A stretch of 64,000 nt of DNA from Pseudomonadota bacterium (GCA_021324755.1 JAJPIL010000004.1:1-64000); one strand, 5' to 3'; positions 26,741-36,008 are shown, counted from the first letter of the stretch. Notes: generated by a model not told the origin, from the letters alone. Translations and numbers: made by a program.

Positions 26741-27127
26741 CCGCTGCTAACAACCCATATGACTCATAAACGGCCAATCTATCCAGCGCAAACCCAATCA
26801 GTTTCGACCCAGCTACCTCTCAGAGGACTACCCGCCGGCGAAACATCGATAGCGACCACCCAAAAAACGCCTCCGGCTGGTCGTACCAACTATGAGCCGC
26901 GCAACCTTCGTGATTCCGAGCTTCGTCCGCGCCGCCCGCCTTTAAGGTAATAGGTAATCATTTGTCGACGACCGGATCGGTGTCTTAGTGTCGGAGACGT
27001 TATCGACCTACGATAAAGCCTCTGCCGCAAGGCGCTAACACAAAGCATAGCACGGGCTTGAAATAACGCACATCGTGATTACTTGTTTTGGTGGAAGGAA
27101 ATCCATCGGAAAGGAGGTGAAGGGCCT
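26741..27127. other. Intergenic before a small SD-led reading frame
   Basis: No gene found in this 387-bp stretch. The right end carries AAGGAGGTGA (27111-27120), an extended ribosome binding site seven nucleotides before the ATG at 27128. Confidence 0.5.
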
Positions 27128-27250
27128 ATGAGGAACGCGCTGGTAGCACGGATCGGTCACCGGCTGGCTGCCGTGATGCAGTTCCTCAGTGAGTCGCTGG
27201 CTCGCCTCCTGCACCGTCTGGCTTTCCTTCAAAAGGCTGGCTCTCCCTGA
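27128..27250 (+). CDS. Putative 40-residue small protein
   Basis: An ATG placed 7 nt after a full AAGGAGGTGA ribosome binding site opens a 40-codon frame (MRNALVARIGHRLAAVMQFL, then SESLARLLHRLAFLQKAGSP). The product would be a basic, Leu/Ala/Arg-rich amphipathic helix. In the +1 frame coding potential continues (EERILSEPAGSAPAREAARA... to 27416), so a frameshift between a longer original gene's two halves is possible. No family is recognised. The ribosome binding site is the main evidence. Confidence 0.4.
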   Translation: MRNALVARIGHRLAAVMQFLSESLARLLHRLAFLQKAGSP

Positions 27251-27461
27251 GGAGCGCATCCTGTCGGAGCCGGCCGGAAGCGCGCCTGCCCGCGAGGCCG
27301 CACGAGCTGACCGAGCTAGCAAAGCAAGAGCGTATCTTGAACGCCTTGCCGAGCGGTTTGGGGCAGCTCTGAGGCGGGCGGCCTGCGGCTGGAGGTTGAG
27401 GCCCGGTAAAGGCTAAACCTTCAGCTCTGGCCGACCTCGCGTCGGGTGCCGCTTTCCCCAT

Positions 27462-27590
27462 GACGCTCCCAGGCAGGGGGTTGCGCCAGCAGTCGATGAT
27501 GTTGCTGCGGGGAGCGTCTCTCTGTAGCAGCTTGCCATTGCCTGCTGGCGGGTTACCTCGGTAACCTGTCCCCCTGCCTTGTCGTTTTTT
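27462..27590 (+). ncRNA. Nested-hairpin structure with alternative pairing and T-run
   Basis: A 10-bp stem (AGGCAGGGGG 27471-27480 with CCCCCTGCCT 27570-27579) encloses three parts. They are a 9-bp stem (27484-27492 with 27542-27550), a 5-bp hairpin (27504-27508 with 27527-27531) and a 6-bp hairpin with CTCG loop (27551-27556 with 27561-27566). TTTTTT follows at 27585-27590. A competing 9-bp pairing (GACGCTCCC 27462-27470 with GGGAGCGTC 27510-27518) would exclude the outer stem. It could be a structured RNA with terminator or attenuator, or a palindromic insertion element. No known RNA family was recognised. Confidence 0.4.
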
Positions 27591-27986
27591 AATCTTATCG
27601 AGTCGAGCTGAACCCAATACGGACCTTCCAAGCGGTTAGGCCGCAGGCGAATTTTTTCGCTCCACAAGACAACATTTTCCGATCAATCGCATTCTAGTTC
27701 CTCTGCCTGCACTCGGTCTTCGGCACATCCTGAAGTTGCTTCACTTAACCCGTCGAAAAAGCTTCTGCACGAACTTGCGCAATTTTGGGACTGACGCCCT
27801 TGGCGTACGCTCGATTCGTGCTTAAGAGAAGCTCAAGACATGGATAATCACCGTTGCGTGGCAGAAGCCGCCCACTTCGAAAGTTACGCTGCGCAACATT
27901 TGCGTATCGCTCACAAGCATTCGTAAATAACTATCCCCGTGAGCGACCGAGCCTTCGGGTCTCACGTGGGGAAGGAGGTAAAAATC

Positions 27987-28445
27987 ATGGCTCAATGGGA
28001 TCCTTTCAGGGAAATCGAGGCGTTGCGTCGAGAGATCGACCGCGCCTTTGCCGAGTTCGGTTTGGAGAGCGAACCGTTCTTTCGCTCAGCGTTTCTGCCA
28101 GGCCGCCTAGGGCGTGGATATCCGCTCGTAAACATCTATGAAGACAAGGAGAACTTCTACGTCGAGGCGATGGCACCGGGTATAAAGCCCGAGTCGCTTA
28201 ATCTTACTGTCGTGCATAACACGCTCACAATCTCGGGCGAGAAAGCTGGCCTGGCCAACGGAGTCAAACGGGAGGACTTCCATCGCGAGGAGCGAGCGGC
28301 GGGCAAGTTTGTGCGAACCGTAACTCTGCCCGCTGAGATCGACGACGCCAAGGTGCGCGCCGAGTACAAGAACGGAATCCTCTTGGTGACTCTGCCCAAG
28401 GCCGAAAAGGCGAAACCCAAGCAGATCGAGGTTAAGGTTTCTTAG
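27987..28445 (+). CDS. Hsp20 small heat-shock protein
   Basis: 152-residue cytoplasmic holdase of the alpha-crystallin/IbpA family. The ATG at 27987 follows GAAGGAGG. The alpha-crystallin domain spans about residues 43-150 (VNIYEDKENFYVEAMAPGIK...GILLVTLPKAEKAKP). The conserved G-x-L motif is KNGILLVTL, and the C-terminal I-x-V-type tail reads IEVKV. A second Hsp20 gene follows after 50 bp, probably in the same operon. I saw no CIRCE element; a sigma-32 promoter is not obvious. Confidence 0.94.
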   Translation: MAQWDPFREIEALRREIDRAFAEFGLESEPFFRSAFLPGRLGRGYPLVNIYEDKENFYVEAMAPGIKPESLNLTVVHNTLTISGEKAGLANGVKREDFHREERAAGKFVRTVTLPAEIDDAKVRAEYKNGILLVTLPKAEKAKPKQIEVKVS

Positions 28446-28495
28446 TCCCTGCCGAGGAAAGAGGAGAAATTTTGAAACGAGCGAGGAGAAGAACC

Positions 28496-28894
28496 ATGGC
28501 TGAAAGAACAGTGCCAACTCCAACTGATGCTCATCGCGAACACACGCGCGAAAGTACAAGGTCAAGAGGACAGTACCTGAGGCCTGCAGTGGACATTTAC
28601 GAGACACATGATGCACTGGTTATGGTCGCCGACCTGCCAGGCGTGAACAAGGAAGACTTGGACATCAGAGTAGCCGACAACGTTTTGACGTTGCAGGCCA
28701 AAGCTTCACACACTTCGTTAGGAGACGTGGTGCACCGCGAGTTCGTGATCCCCGGTTTCTATCGACAGTTCGAGCTAGGCGAGGAGATCGACCAAGAAAA
28801 GATCACCGCGGAGCTAAAGCACGGTGTGTTGACCGTGAGGCTACCGAAGGTCGAACAGGCAAAGCCACGCCGCGTACAAGTCGAAGTCAAGTAA
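28496..28894 (+). CDS. Hsp20 small heat-shock protein
   Basis: 132 residues. A 30-residue charged N-terminus precedes the alpha-crystallin domain: YLRPAVDIYETHDALVMVAD, LPGVNKEDLDI, and the G-x-L motif KHGVLTVRLPK. The ATG at 28496 has GAGGAG 7 nt upstream; a TTG at 28472 is a weaker alternative that would add eight basic residues. It is similar in domain core to, but clearly diverged from, the preceding Hsp20, as in paired systems that form hetero-oligomers. Confidence 0.93.
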   Translation: MAERTVPTPTDAHREHTRESTRSRGQYLRPAVDIYETHDALVMVADLPGVNKEDLDIRVADNVLTLQAKASHTSLGDVVHREFVIPGFYRQFELGEEIDQEKITAELKHGVLTVRLPKVEQAKPRRVQVEVK

Positions 28895-28905
28895 TCGACT
28901 CAAGG

Positions 28906-29098
28906 AATAAGGACAATCGATAGGGCTGATGACTTCGCAAGGTGAATACGGGGACAGCCGCCAAAACGCAAAAATTCACCTCCCGGTGCCCGCACCTGTT
29001 TTCACGTGCAGCCTCCTAGACGAACGGTTTGGATGGCGAGCTTGTAGCTAAATTCATTCTAAGGGCGGCGGCTGTCCCGCAACGACCTAATCCTTATT
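28906..29098. repeat. Palindromic MITE/REP-like element
   Basis: Outer arms AATAAGGA (28906-28913) and TCCTTATT (29091-29098), and a perfect 12-bp inverted repeat GGGACAGCCGCC (28951-28962) with GGCGGCTGTCCC (29067-29078). A local hairpin AGGTGAAT (28940-28947) with ATTCACCT (28974-28981) competes with the 12-bp stem. GGGGACAG-type palindromes resemble the REP/MITE sequences mobilised by RAYT transposases. It sits between hsp20 and the dnaJ-like gene, so an RNA regulatory role is the alternative. Confidence 0.5.
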
Positions 29099-29197
29099 GC
29101 CACGACAAGCCGGTGATCTCCTTTGCTGCATCGCGGGCTTGCCTCCTCCCTAACGCAAAGCGTAAGGCTTTGTACTAGGTGAGGACGGTCAGTCGAA

Positions 29198-29845
29198 ATG
29201 GCAGGGCGTGACCTTTATGAGGTGCTCGGCGTCTCCAAGGACGCTGATATTTCCGAAATCAAGCAAGCCTATCGCAAGTTAGCCTTTGAACTCCACCCCG
29301 ATACCGGTGAGAATCCAGATCCCGACCGCTTTCGTGAAGTCCACGAGGCGTACGAAATCTTAAGCAACCCTGAGCGCCGCCGGCAGTACGACGCCGAGCG
29401 ATCGAGCACTGCTCGCGCGCGACTTAGCAGAGCACCCCACCCAGGTGCGCGGAGAAGCTGGCTGATTCGAGATGTCTCGGAGCTCGAACCTTCGATCTAC
29501 GACCTTTCTTATTGGTCAGCGACCGGCTTTTTTCGTGCAGCGAGATTAGGCAGGCGCTCACCGCGCAGAGCTAACGTAAGCGTCATCTTAGACCCGTTCG
29601 AAGCGCGCTTCGGATGCAAAGTACCGATTGACGTTCCCGTCGAAACGATTTGTCCGAGATGCGACGGCTCGGGAGGATGGTGGACGATTTGCCCCTCGTG
29701 CCACGGATGGGGACTGGTTCACAGAATCGAGCGGGTCGTGATCAGCATACCGGCAGGAGCGGTACATGGGGAGAGGTACGTTTTGGATCTTACCCAGGCG
29801 GGTCTTCAAGGCGTGAGGATCGATATAACCGTCTTGGTACAATAG
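29198..29845 (+). CDS. Short DnaJ-like co-chaperone
   Basis: 215 residues. The J domain (about 1-65) has the HPD motif ([14 protein letters not shown]) that stimulates DnaK ATPase. A short zinc-finger-like region has two CxxCxGxG-type repeats (CPRCDGSGG and CPSCHGWG) instead of the four of DnaJ. One C-terminal beta domain piece follows ([19 protein letters not shown]). It is therefore a shortened DnaJ, about half the usual length, not an obvious frameshift product. It lies among three hsp20 genes, which suggests a heat/protein-damage cluster. No dnaK or grpE is in the window. Confidence 0.88.
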   Translation: MAGRDLYEVLGVSKDADISEIKQAYRKLAFELHPDTGENPDPDRFREVHEAYEILSNPERRRQYDAERSSTARARLSRAPHPGARRSWLIRDVSELEPSIYDLSYWSATGFFRAARLGRRSPRRANVSVILDPFEARFGCKVPIDVPVETICPRCDGSGGWWTICPSCHGWGLVHRIERVVISIPAGAVHGERYVLDLTQAGLQGVRIDITVLVQ

Positions 29846-30088
29846 CGTTAGCCGTCGCTGACCTCTCTGACCCGCTTGTTGCTCGAAGCCTACCGAATGA
29901 CGAACTGCTTTGAGGAGGCGAGCTCGCTCATAGCGCAGACAGAGACTCCGCGAGAGACACAGGAGAACTATCGCTTCAGGCAGGAAAGTTTTAACGCCGA
30001 GATGAGAACGGCCGAGCGACCTGAATTCGGTAGGGAAGTCGGAGCCATAAAGCCGTCATCAGGCCGCTCGGCCGGCGCCCTGACCAGC

Positions 30089-30538
30089 TCATTTGACCTC
30101 GATTGGCACCTTGTGGGCTACCATCGAGGAGGGCAGAGGTATAGCGAGCTCGAGCACCCCGTGGTTGTACGTGGCTTTGATATCCTCTGCCTTTACGCCT
30201 TCAGGCAGGGGAAGCGACCGTTCGAAAGCGCCGTAACGGATCTCGCGATGGATCATGTCGCCGCTTGCGTGCTCACGGCGCTGCTCGCGTTTTCCGCGAA
30301 TGATGAGATTACCGCCACTTACGGTAATCTCAACATCCTTCGGGTCGACGCCGGGCAAGTCGGCGCGGACAACCAGCTTGTCGCCCTCGACGAAGGATTC
30401 AATGGCTGGAACGAGCGTGCTGGTTGTCGCAGGGAACCCCCATCGCCCGTCAAACCAGCGCTCGAACAGCTCGTCGAAGTCGCGACGGAAGCGCTCAAGC
30501 TCGCGGATCGGAGACCACACCGTCAACGCCGTCGCCAT
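30089..30538 (-). CDS. Hsp20 small heat-shock protein
   Basis: 149-residue Hsp20. The N-terminus (WSPIRELERFRRDFDELFERWF) and alpha-crystallin core (PAIESFVEGDKLVVRADLPG; HGVLELAIPLP) are standard. The ATG follows AAAGGAGGTGA. It faces the dnaJ-like gene convergently and is the third Hsp20 within 2.6 kb, of a different subtype from the first two. Confidence 0.94.
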   Translation of the reverse strand: MATALTVWSPIRELERFRRDFDELFERWFDGRWGFPATTSTLVPAIESFVEGDKLVVRADLPGVDPKDVEITVSGGNLIIRGKREQRREHASGDMIHREIRYGAFERSLPLPEGVKAEDIKATYNHGVLELAIPLPSSMVAHKVPIEVK

Positions 30539-30715
30539 CGGGTGTCACCTCCTTTCCACTAGCGTTATCGCTTCCAATCATTAATTTAGCCACGGATCAG
30601 CGCCTTACAAGTGGCTGCGAATGACCCAAAGACAGCGCACGCTTTTCCGTCCTGACGTCCCCATTTAAAGACAAAACACAAGAGTCACTGCGAGCAATCA
30701 CTCTGCTTTCTCTCT

Positions 30716-30982
30716 TTAGAAATCCTCCTCGTCGAGTGGGTTGGCTAGCGTCGGCCGTTCCTTGAACACCAGTCTGGCGGTGAAGGATCTTGGGCCGCAA
30801 CGCTCGCCTCGTTCTAAAACTCCTCCGCGTCGCCCACAATGGGGACAGGCGAGCGTGCTAGCCAATACGTTCACGTTACTGGGAGTTACCCGGATCTCGA
30901 ACGTATAACCGCATCCGCGGTTTTGACACGTAACGACGTAGCTAACGCCCAAATCTTGAGTCTCAGCTTTTACCGTTGCCAT
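30716..30982 (-). CDS. Small zinc-ribbon protein, unknown function
   Basis: 88 residues from the ATG at 30982 (the frame extends upstream but into low-quality sequence). Two cysteine pairs, CQNRGCGYTFEI and CPHCGRRG, form a probable zinc ribbon. The rest is short and ends in an acidic DEEDF tail. No enzyme signature was found. It might bind nucleic acid or a protein partner. Confidence 0.55.
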   Translation of the reverse strand: MATVKAETQDLGVSYVVTCQNRGCGYTFEIRVTPSNVNVLASTLACPHCGRRGGVLERGERCGPRSFTARLVFKERPTLANPLDEEDF

Positions 30983-31611
30983 ACGTGTAACCTTGCGTGG
31001 AAAACTTGGCGGTGTGCGGGATTGGTACGAGAAGAGAGGATGAGCTAGAGAAGGCTTTGAGCAAGACGGCCCACTAATCCAGATTAAGACGCGCTTGCAA
31101 AAATTCAAGATGCTTCGCTTTCAGCTACTTGGCCGTATAAACGGACCGGGCTTGAGCGAGCCTTGAGAAGATTCCGCAGAAAGCCTGATGCTATCTTGAT
31201 TTGCCCTGTGCGGGGCACCGAGTTAGCCGAAAAAATGGCTGTAATACACTAAGACGCTAAATTTATCCTTACGCGGCAAGCCGATTGCGCTGCTTCGGCC
31301 ACTATTGGGGCGGTAAAGCCTCAAAAAGTAGTCGAACGTTCCGCTTCCGCCTTCGGATTTTTATAGACTATTGACCCGGCCCTTAAGGTTCTAACCAATA
31401 GGAGGTTTAACGCAGCATCTTGTGCACAGTTAACTCTCACGACTGAAGCGAACGCCGCTGCACACTGGCAGTTCGCCGCATCGTTTTAGCAATGGGCCCA
31501 ACCACCAGAGGCTTCCGAAACGACCCGTACCGCTTCTTGACGGCCTGTTGGCTATGAACTGCGGCCACGCCAGGCCGATCAACCGAAGGAGTCCACTAGA
31601 ACCCTACTACT
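30983..31611. other. Intergenic, 629 bp, nothing recognised
   Basis: There is no coding signature on either strand and no strong inverted repeat. GC content is lower than in the flanking genes. Confidence 0.5.
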
Positions 31612-32022
31612 CTACTGTTTTTCGGTCGGGTTATATTCCACCGGGCCACCGGCTTCTTTCCAGGCCCGGAAGCCTCCTTTGATGTGACAAACCGGACTCA
31701 GCCCCATCCGCTGAACAGTCTGGGTAGCAAGAGCTGAGCGAAGGCCACCGGCGCAAAAAAAGATAAATCGCTTGCCCGACGAGAATATCTCCTTGTGGTA
31801 AGGGCTTTCGGGATCTACCCAGAACTCGAGCATACCGCGCGGCGCGTGAAACGCACCCGGTATACGCCCGTCGCGTTCGAGCTCCCTAATATCACGCAAG
31901 TCGACCAGAACCACGTCAGGGTCAGCCGCAAGGGCTATCGCTTGTTCGGCAGTAACCGCCTCGATTTCGGCCTCCGCTTCGGCAACTAACTCCTTTACTC
32001 CCTTCTTCAATTTCGGCTTCAT
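31612..32022 (-). CDS. Rhodanese-domain sulfurtransferase
   Basis: 136-residue single-domain rhodanese. The active-site loop is CAGGLRS, with the catalytic cysteine in FIFFCAGG. The CH2A-like segment is VVLVDLRDIRELERDGRIPG. It is cytoplasmic, without a signal peptide. The ATG is preceded by GGAGGGGG. Rhodaneses transfer sulfane sulfur to thiols or cyanide. The gene is monocistronic here, so the partner is unknown. Confidence 0.92.
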   Translation of the reverse strand: MKPKLKKGVKELVAEAEAEIEAVTAEQAIALAADPDVVLVDLRDIRELERDGRIPGAFHAPRGMLEFWVDPESPYHKEIFSSGKRFIFFCAGGLRSALATQTVQRMGLSPVCHIKGGFRAWKEAGGPVEYNPTEKQ

Positions 32023-32174
32023 CGTTACCCCCTCCCGGTATTAGTTCACCGTTCGACAGTCGACAACCATTCTATTTGAACGCCTACTTGCAGTGCCGGC
32101 TCTGCCTTCTCAATCACAAAACCAACCTTCTTGCCCGTTTGAGAGAACGCCTACCAGGCACCCTCGTTCGCTTT

Positions 32175-33386
32175 CTATCGTTGATTTAAATGGTCCGCAA
32201 CCTTCTGCGCGAGCTCGATCAGCTGTAGGTCAGCGCCTGCAGGTCCGACCAAGGCTCCGCCGACTGGAAGTTCATCCTCTTTTGCTGTGGGAATAACTAC
32301 TACGGGCAACCCACAGAGGCTTGCAAGATTCGTCAGGCGGAGAATTCTTTCGCGGGCTTTAACGCTCGCCTCCGGCGTGTCGAAAAGGCTAAGCTTAGGC
32401 GCAACTCCCGGAGCCACAGGCATAATCAGAACCGAGCGGTCTTCGAGCATCGCCTCGACCTTGCGCATAAGGGCGCTACGAGCTCCCGAAGCGCGTCCGA
32501 TCTCGCCTGCTTCAAGTTGCGCTGCCCGTTGGAATAGCTGTGCTACGTCCGCCCCCAGGCGCGGCCTGTGCCGCGTTATCCAATCCTGGTGCGTGCCCCA
32601 CGCTTCGGCTGCCTGCACGACGCGCTGCGAGCCGTAACACGCATCCAGAACACCCACTTCCACGTCTTCAGTCGGCATACCAAGCTCGCGCAACGCGTCT
32701 CGGACGCGCGCCACCGCGACGCGGCCCTCCAAGTCTGCATAATCCAATGCGTCGCGCACAACTAAAGCCCGGTCGAGCTTTTTAACTGGCCTCTCCACCG
32801 GAGGCCTCAACAACAGCTGCGCAACGATTTTCAAGAGTTCTCCCGAGCGCGCAAAGATACCAACGGTATCGAACGACGGCGCAAGAGGCACAACACCGTC
32901 GCTCGGGATATAGCCGTGGGTTGGCCGAAACCCCCAAATGCCGCAAAACGAAGCGGGAACGCGAACGGAGCCTCCTGTGTCGGTTCCGAGCGCGAACGGC
33001 ACTAGGCCGGCTCCGACCGCAACTGCGGATCCTGAACTCGAGCCGCCAGGGATTCGCGCTGGATCGCGCGGATTTTTGGGAGTGCCAAAATGGGGATTGA
33101 TGCCGGTTATACCGTAAGCCAACTCATGAAGATTGGTTTTGCCAATAAGTTCAGCCCCAGCTTCGTCAAGCGTACTTACTGCCCACGCGTCTATCGACGG
33201 AATACCGCGATAGCGAGCAAAATCGGGATTTCCCGCTGTGGTTGGGACCCCAGCTACGTCGAACAGGTCTTTGACCACGTACTTCACGCCTCGAAGAGGA
33301 CCGTGACCCGAGCCCGTGCGATCACGGATGTGCGCAATCAAACAATTTGAAAGATCTACCGGCTTTTCACTGACCACAGACAGCAC
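32175..33386 (-). CDS. Amidase-signature family hydrolase
   Basis: 403-residue amidase. The catalytic Ser-cisSer-Lys triad is visible: lysine in GVKYVVKDLFDVAG and the serines in IPGGSSSGSAVAVGAG, followed by the GTDTGGSVRVPA oxyanion region. It is shorter than GatA (about 480 aa), lacks GatB/GatC neighbours, and so is probably a general amidase rather than the tRNA amidotransferase. It belongs to the short AtzE/6-aminohexanoate-type group, but the substrate cannot be predicted. Confidence 0.92.
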   Translation of the reverse strand: MLSVVSEKPVDLSNCLIAHIRDRTGSGHGPLRGVKYVVKDLFDVAGVPTTAGNPDFARYRGIPSIDAWAVSTLDEAGAELIGKTNLHELAYGITGINPHFGTPKNPRDPARIPGGSSSGSAVAVGAGLVPFALGTDTGGSVRVPASFCGIWGFRPTHGYIPSDGVVPLAPSFDTVGIFARSGELLKIVAQLLLRPPVERPVKKLDRALVVRDALDYADLEGRVAVARVRDALRELGMPTEDVEVGVLDACYGSQRVVQAAEAWGTHQDWITRHRPRLGADVAQLFQRAAQLEAGEIGRASGARSALMRKVEAMLEDRSVLIMPVAPGVAPKLSLFDTPEASVKARERILRLTNLASLCGLPVVVIPTAKEDELPVGGALVGPAGADLQLIELAQKVADHLNQR

Positions 33387-33676
33387 CTAATCCGAAAAAC
33401 GACTTGCAGCCAATTCTACCCTAGACTAAACCCGTGACCCCAAGCTTAAGGCAACTCCGCTTCCTGGGCCTTCGAGTTCATCGGCCGGATTCTCACTGCC
33501 GAGAGGACACTTTTCAGCAGAGCGCACCAAAACAGCGGCCGACTTAAGGCTCAGACCGGCTCGATCTCCTGACAACTTCGCTCACCCGCGCTGAAACTTA
33601 CCAGTGCGACAACCTGCTAAGACCCTGGACAACGGGCGGAAAATTCTAGCCTGTCAGACTCCCGGACGCTACGTCG

Positions 33677-33892
33677 TCAGTCCTTTCCCTCGTACTTAAA
33701 AGATACGTTCAGGCGCACGCGGTAAAGGGCAACCTTGCCGTTGTCGATAGTTACGTCTTGCTTTACGACTTCAGCGATCCGCAGGTCTCGAAGGGTCTTC
33801 GACGCCGTCTCGATCGCGACGGACGCTGCCTTCTCCCATGATTCAGAGCTCGTACCGACAAGCTCGATAACCTTGTAAACGCTACCTTCCAT
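33677..33892 (-). CDS. Dodecin, flavin-binding
   Basis: 71-residue dodecin (start at ATG 33892; AGGAGG lies 7-8 nt upstream, and the GTG at 33901 lies inside that site). The sequence VYKVIELVGTSSESWEKAA and RIAEVVKQDVTIDNGKVALYRV is typical of the family. Dodecins form hollow dodecamers that store FMN/FAD or CoA in the cytosol. It is a single-gene unit. Confidence 0.94.
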   Translation of the reverse strand: MEGSVYKVIELVGTSSESWEKAASVAIETASKTLRDLRIAEVVKQDVTIDNGKVALYRVRLNVSFKYEGKD

Positions 33893-34335
33893 GATACGCA
33901 CCTCCTGGGTTTCGCCTCTTGCTTTTTTGCCACCCGGTCACCTATACGACACAGAGGAAACGAACCGGCAATCTGGAAACGTCACTCGGCCCTCTAGCGA
34001 GTAACAAGGAGTTGGGCAGTCCGTCGCGGTCTCTGCACAGGCTTTGAACGGCAGCCGACTGAACGAGGGTTCGATATTTCAGCAGATTATAGCGTTTGAA
34101 CAATCGTAAAACAGCTTGCGGGTAAACTTACGCGACATTCGTAGCGTGTAGAGGCCTGCTGAGCTTGCCCGGGTAGGCCAGGACGGACATCCGCTAAACC
34201 TTATCGAGACAGCAGACTCTGAGACGGCAGACTTTGCTCTTGTCGCCGCGACCGGTAAATGCCCCAGCAGAAACTTTTAGCTAAGGCTAGAAACACGCTG
34301 AAGTATTTTTCTACCACCTTTATAACTTCTGCCCC
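33893..34335. other. Intergenic, 443 bp, nothing recognised
   Basis: There is no open frame with recognisable content and no strong stem. It should hold the dodecin promoter near its left edge. Confidence 0.5.
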
Positions 34336-34908
34336 CTATAACTTTTGCGCCAACGCCTCGAGCGCCTGCCGATGGTCACGCGCCAGCTCCACATAGCGTT
34401 GCACATTTTGAGCCATCGTTTGTCGGTCTTGCTGGGTCAGTTCGCGCACCGCCTTCGCCGGGCGTCCGGCCCAAAGCTGCGAAGATAAAACGAGCTTTCC
34501 TGGAGTAACCAAAGCACCCGCCGCAACCATAGCACCTGTGCGAACGATGACGCCGTCAAGCAAAACAGCACCTATGCCGATAAACGCGCCGTTCTCCACC
34601 GTGCACGCGTGAAGAATCGCCCCATGACCGACGGTCACGTCCGCACCGACAATCACGGGTCTTCCCTGACTGCTTCCATGTAGCACGCTGCCGTCCTGAA
34701 TGTTGGTGCGGGCACCAATCCGAATCGCGTTGACGTCGCCACGAAGCCTACATCCGTACCAAATACTGGAGTACTCGCCCACTTCGACATCGCCAATTAT
34801 TACGGCCGTAGGAGCAATGAATGCGCTCGGATGAATTTTGGGCATCACTCCCCTGTAAGGAACAATGAGGGGAAGCGAAAAACGTGAAATGCCAAACGAC
34901 TCGCTCAT
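34336..34908 (-). CDS. Gamma-carbonic-anhydrase-like hexapeptide protein
   Basis: 190 residues with left-handed beta-helix hexapeptide repeats (VIIGDVEVGEYSSIWYGCRL; ADVTVGHGAILHACTVENGA; IGIGAVLLDG). The metal-ligand histidines of the family appear as HG in DGSVLHGSSQG and GHGAILHAC. It is similar to YrdA/PaaY. It may be a zinc-dependent carbonic anhydrase or a thioesterase-related protein. It stands alone on the minus strand. Confidence 0.9.
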   Translation of the reverse strand: MSESFGISRFSLPLIVPYRGVMPKIHPSAFIAPTAVIIGDVEVGEYSSIWYGCRLRGDVNAIRIGARTNIQDGSVLHGSSQGRPVIVGADVTVGHGAILHACTVENGAFIGIGAVLLDGVIVRTGAMVAAGALVTPGKLVLSSQLWAGRPAKAVRELTQQDRQTMAQNVQRYVELARDHRQALEALAQKL

Positions 34909-35255
34909 GTCTGCTCGGTCTCACACTGTTTTGGGCTTAGTCTTTTCCAGCATCAAAAAGCGATCAAGTGCAAGGCCAGTCAAAAATCGGCGCAAACTCA
35001 ATCAAGCAGGCGACAAAGTCAGCCAATCGCCTGACCGAGCACCTTTTTAAACCAACTACCAGGCACAGAAGACGGCAAATTAGGCCGGGACCATACTGCC
35101 AATTTGTAGAAAGTTGCTCTTTGGGCGGGACGGCAATTCGCATCCCGAAGTCGAAGCTGATTTAGCTCGTTACGGCCCGACACATCGGCATATACAATCC
35201 TTACGTAGGCGCAGATTTTCCGGGCACAAGCGGTCAGGGCAAAGACGACGGGGCG
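34909..35255. other. Intergenic, 347 bp, divergent promoter region
   Basis: This separates the minus-strand gamma-CA gene and the plus-strand DUF72 gene. No clear promoter boxes or repeats were seen. Confidence 0.45.
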
Positions 35256-36008
35256 ATGGCTCGAGCTCTAATAGGAACCTCAGGATGGGCTTATAGCGGG
35301 TGGCGTGGCAGTTTTTATCCCCAGGACCTGCCGGCGAGTAAATTTCTCGAATTCTATTCGCGCAATTTTAAAACTGCGGAAGTCAACTACTCGTTTTACC
35401 ATCTCCCACGCGTATCGACCTACGAAAAATGGTACGGCGAGACGCCCGAGGACTTTGTGTTTGCGCTTAAAGCGTCGCGTTTGATTACGCACGTAAAGCG
35501 CCTGCGTGATGCCCGAGAGAACTGGCACGAGTTTTTGAGCCGAGCGCGGGCGCTCAAGCATAAGCTAGGACCGATACTGCTTCAGTTTCCGTCAAGCTTT
35601 CGCGCCACCGGCGAAAACGTAGACGCTCTGGCTCGATTTCTTGACGACACGAGCCGGTTCGACTCGGCGCTGCGCCTGGCGCTGGAGTTTCGCGATACCT
35701 CGTGGTTTGCGAGCTCGACGCTTGCCCTGCTAGAAGAGCAGAACGCGGCGCTCGTAATCGCCCATTCGAGCCGCTACCCAGTTCCGGAGCCGATGGCAAC
35801 TGCCTCGTTCGTTTACTTCCGTTTCCATGGGCCAAAGGAACTTTTCGCCTCAGGCTACTCGAAGCGCGAGCTTGCGCAATGGGCCAAACAGATAGAGCGG
35901 TTTCTGAGGGAAGGCCGCGACGCTTACGCGTACTTCAATAATGATGCGCGTGGCGACGCGGTCCCCAACGCACAGACCTTGTGCGACCTTCTTGCCCATT
36001 CGTCGTAG
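35256..36008 (+). CDS. DUF72 family protein (YecE-like)
   Basis: 250-residue TIM-barrel-like protein of the DUF72 family. It starts LIGTSGWAYSGWRGSFYP and contains FVFALKASRLITHVKRL, LGPILLQFPSSF and the C-terminal YFNNDARGDAVPNAQTL segment, all conserved. The function is unknown; DUF72 genes often sit near DNA repair or Fe-S genes, but not here. Confidence 0.92.
   Translation: MARALIGTSGWAYSGWRGSFYPQDLPASKFLEFYSRNFKTAEVNYSFYHLPRVSTYEKWYGETPEDFVFALKASRLITHVKRLRDARENWHEFLSRARALKHKLGPILLQFPSSFRATGENVDALARFLDDTSRFDSALRLALEFRDTSWFASSTLALLEEQNAALVIAHSSRYPVPEPMATASFVYFRFHGPKELFASGYSKRELAQWAKQIERFLREGRDAYAYFNNDARGDAVPNAQTLCDLLAHSS

Noticed and set aside
29876-30562. 228-codon plus-strand frame opposite the third Hsp20
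   Set aside because: It is the antisense of an unmistakable Hsp20 gene and has no protein-like content of its own.
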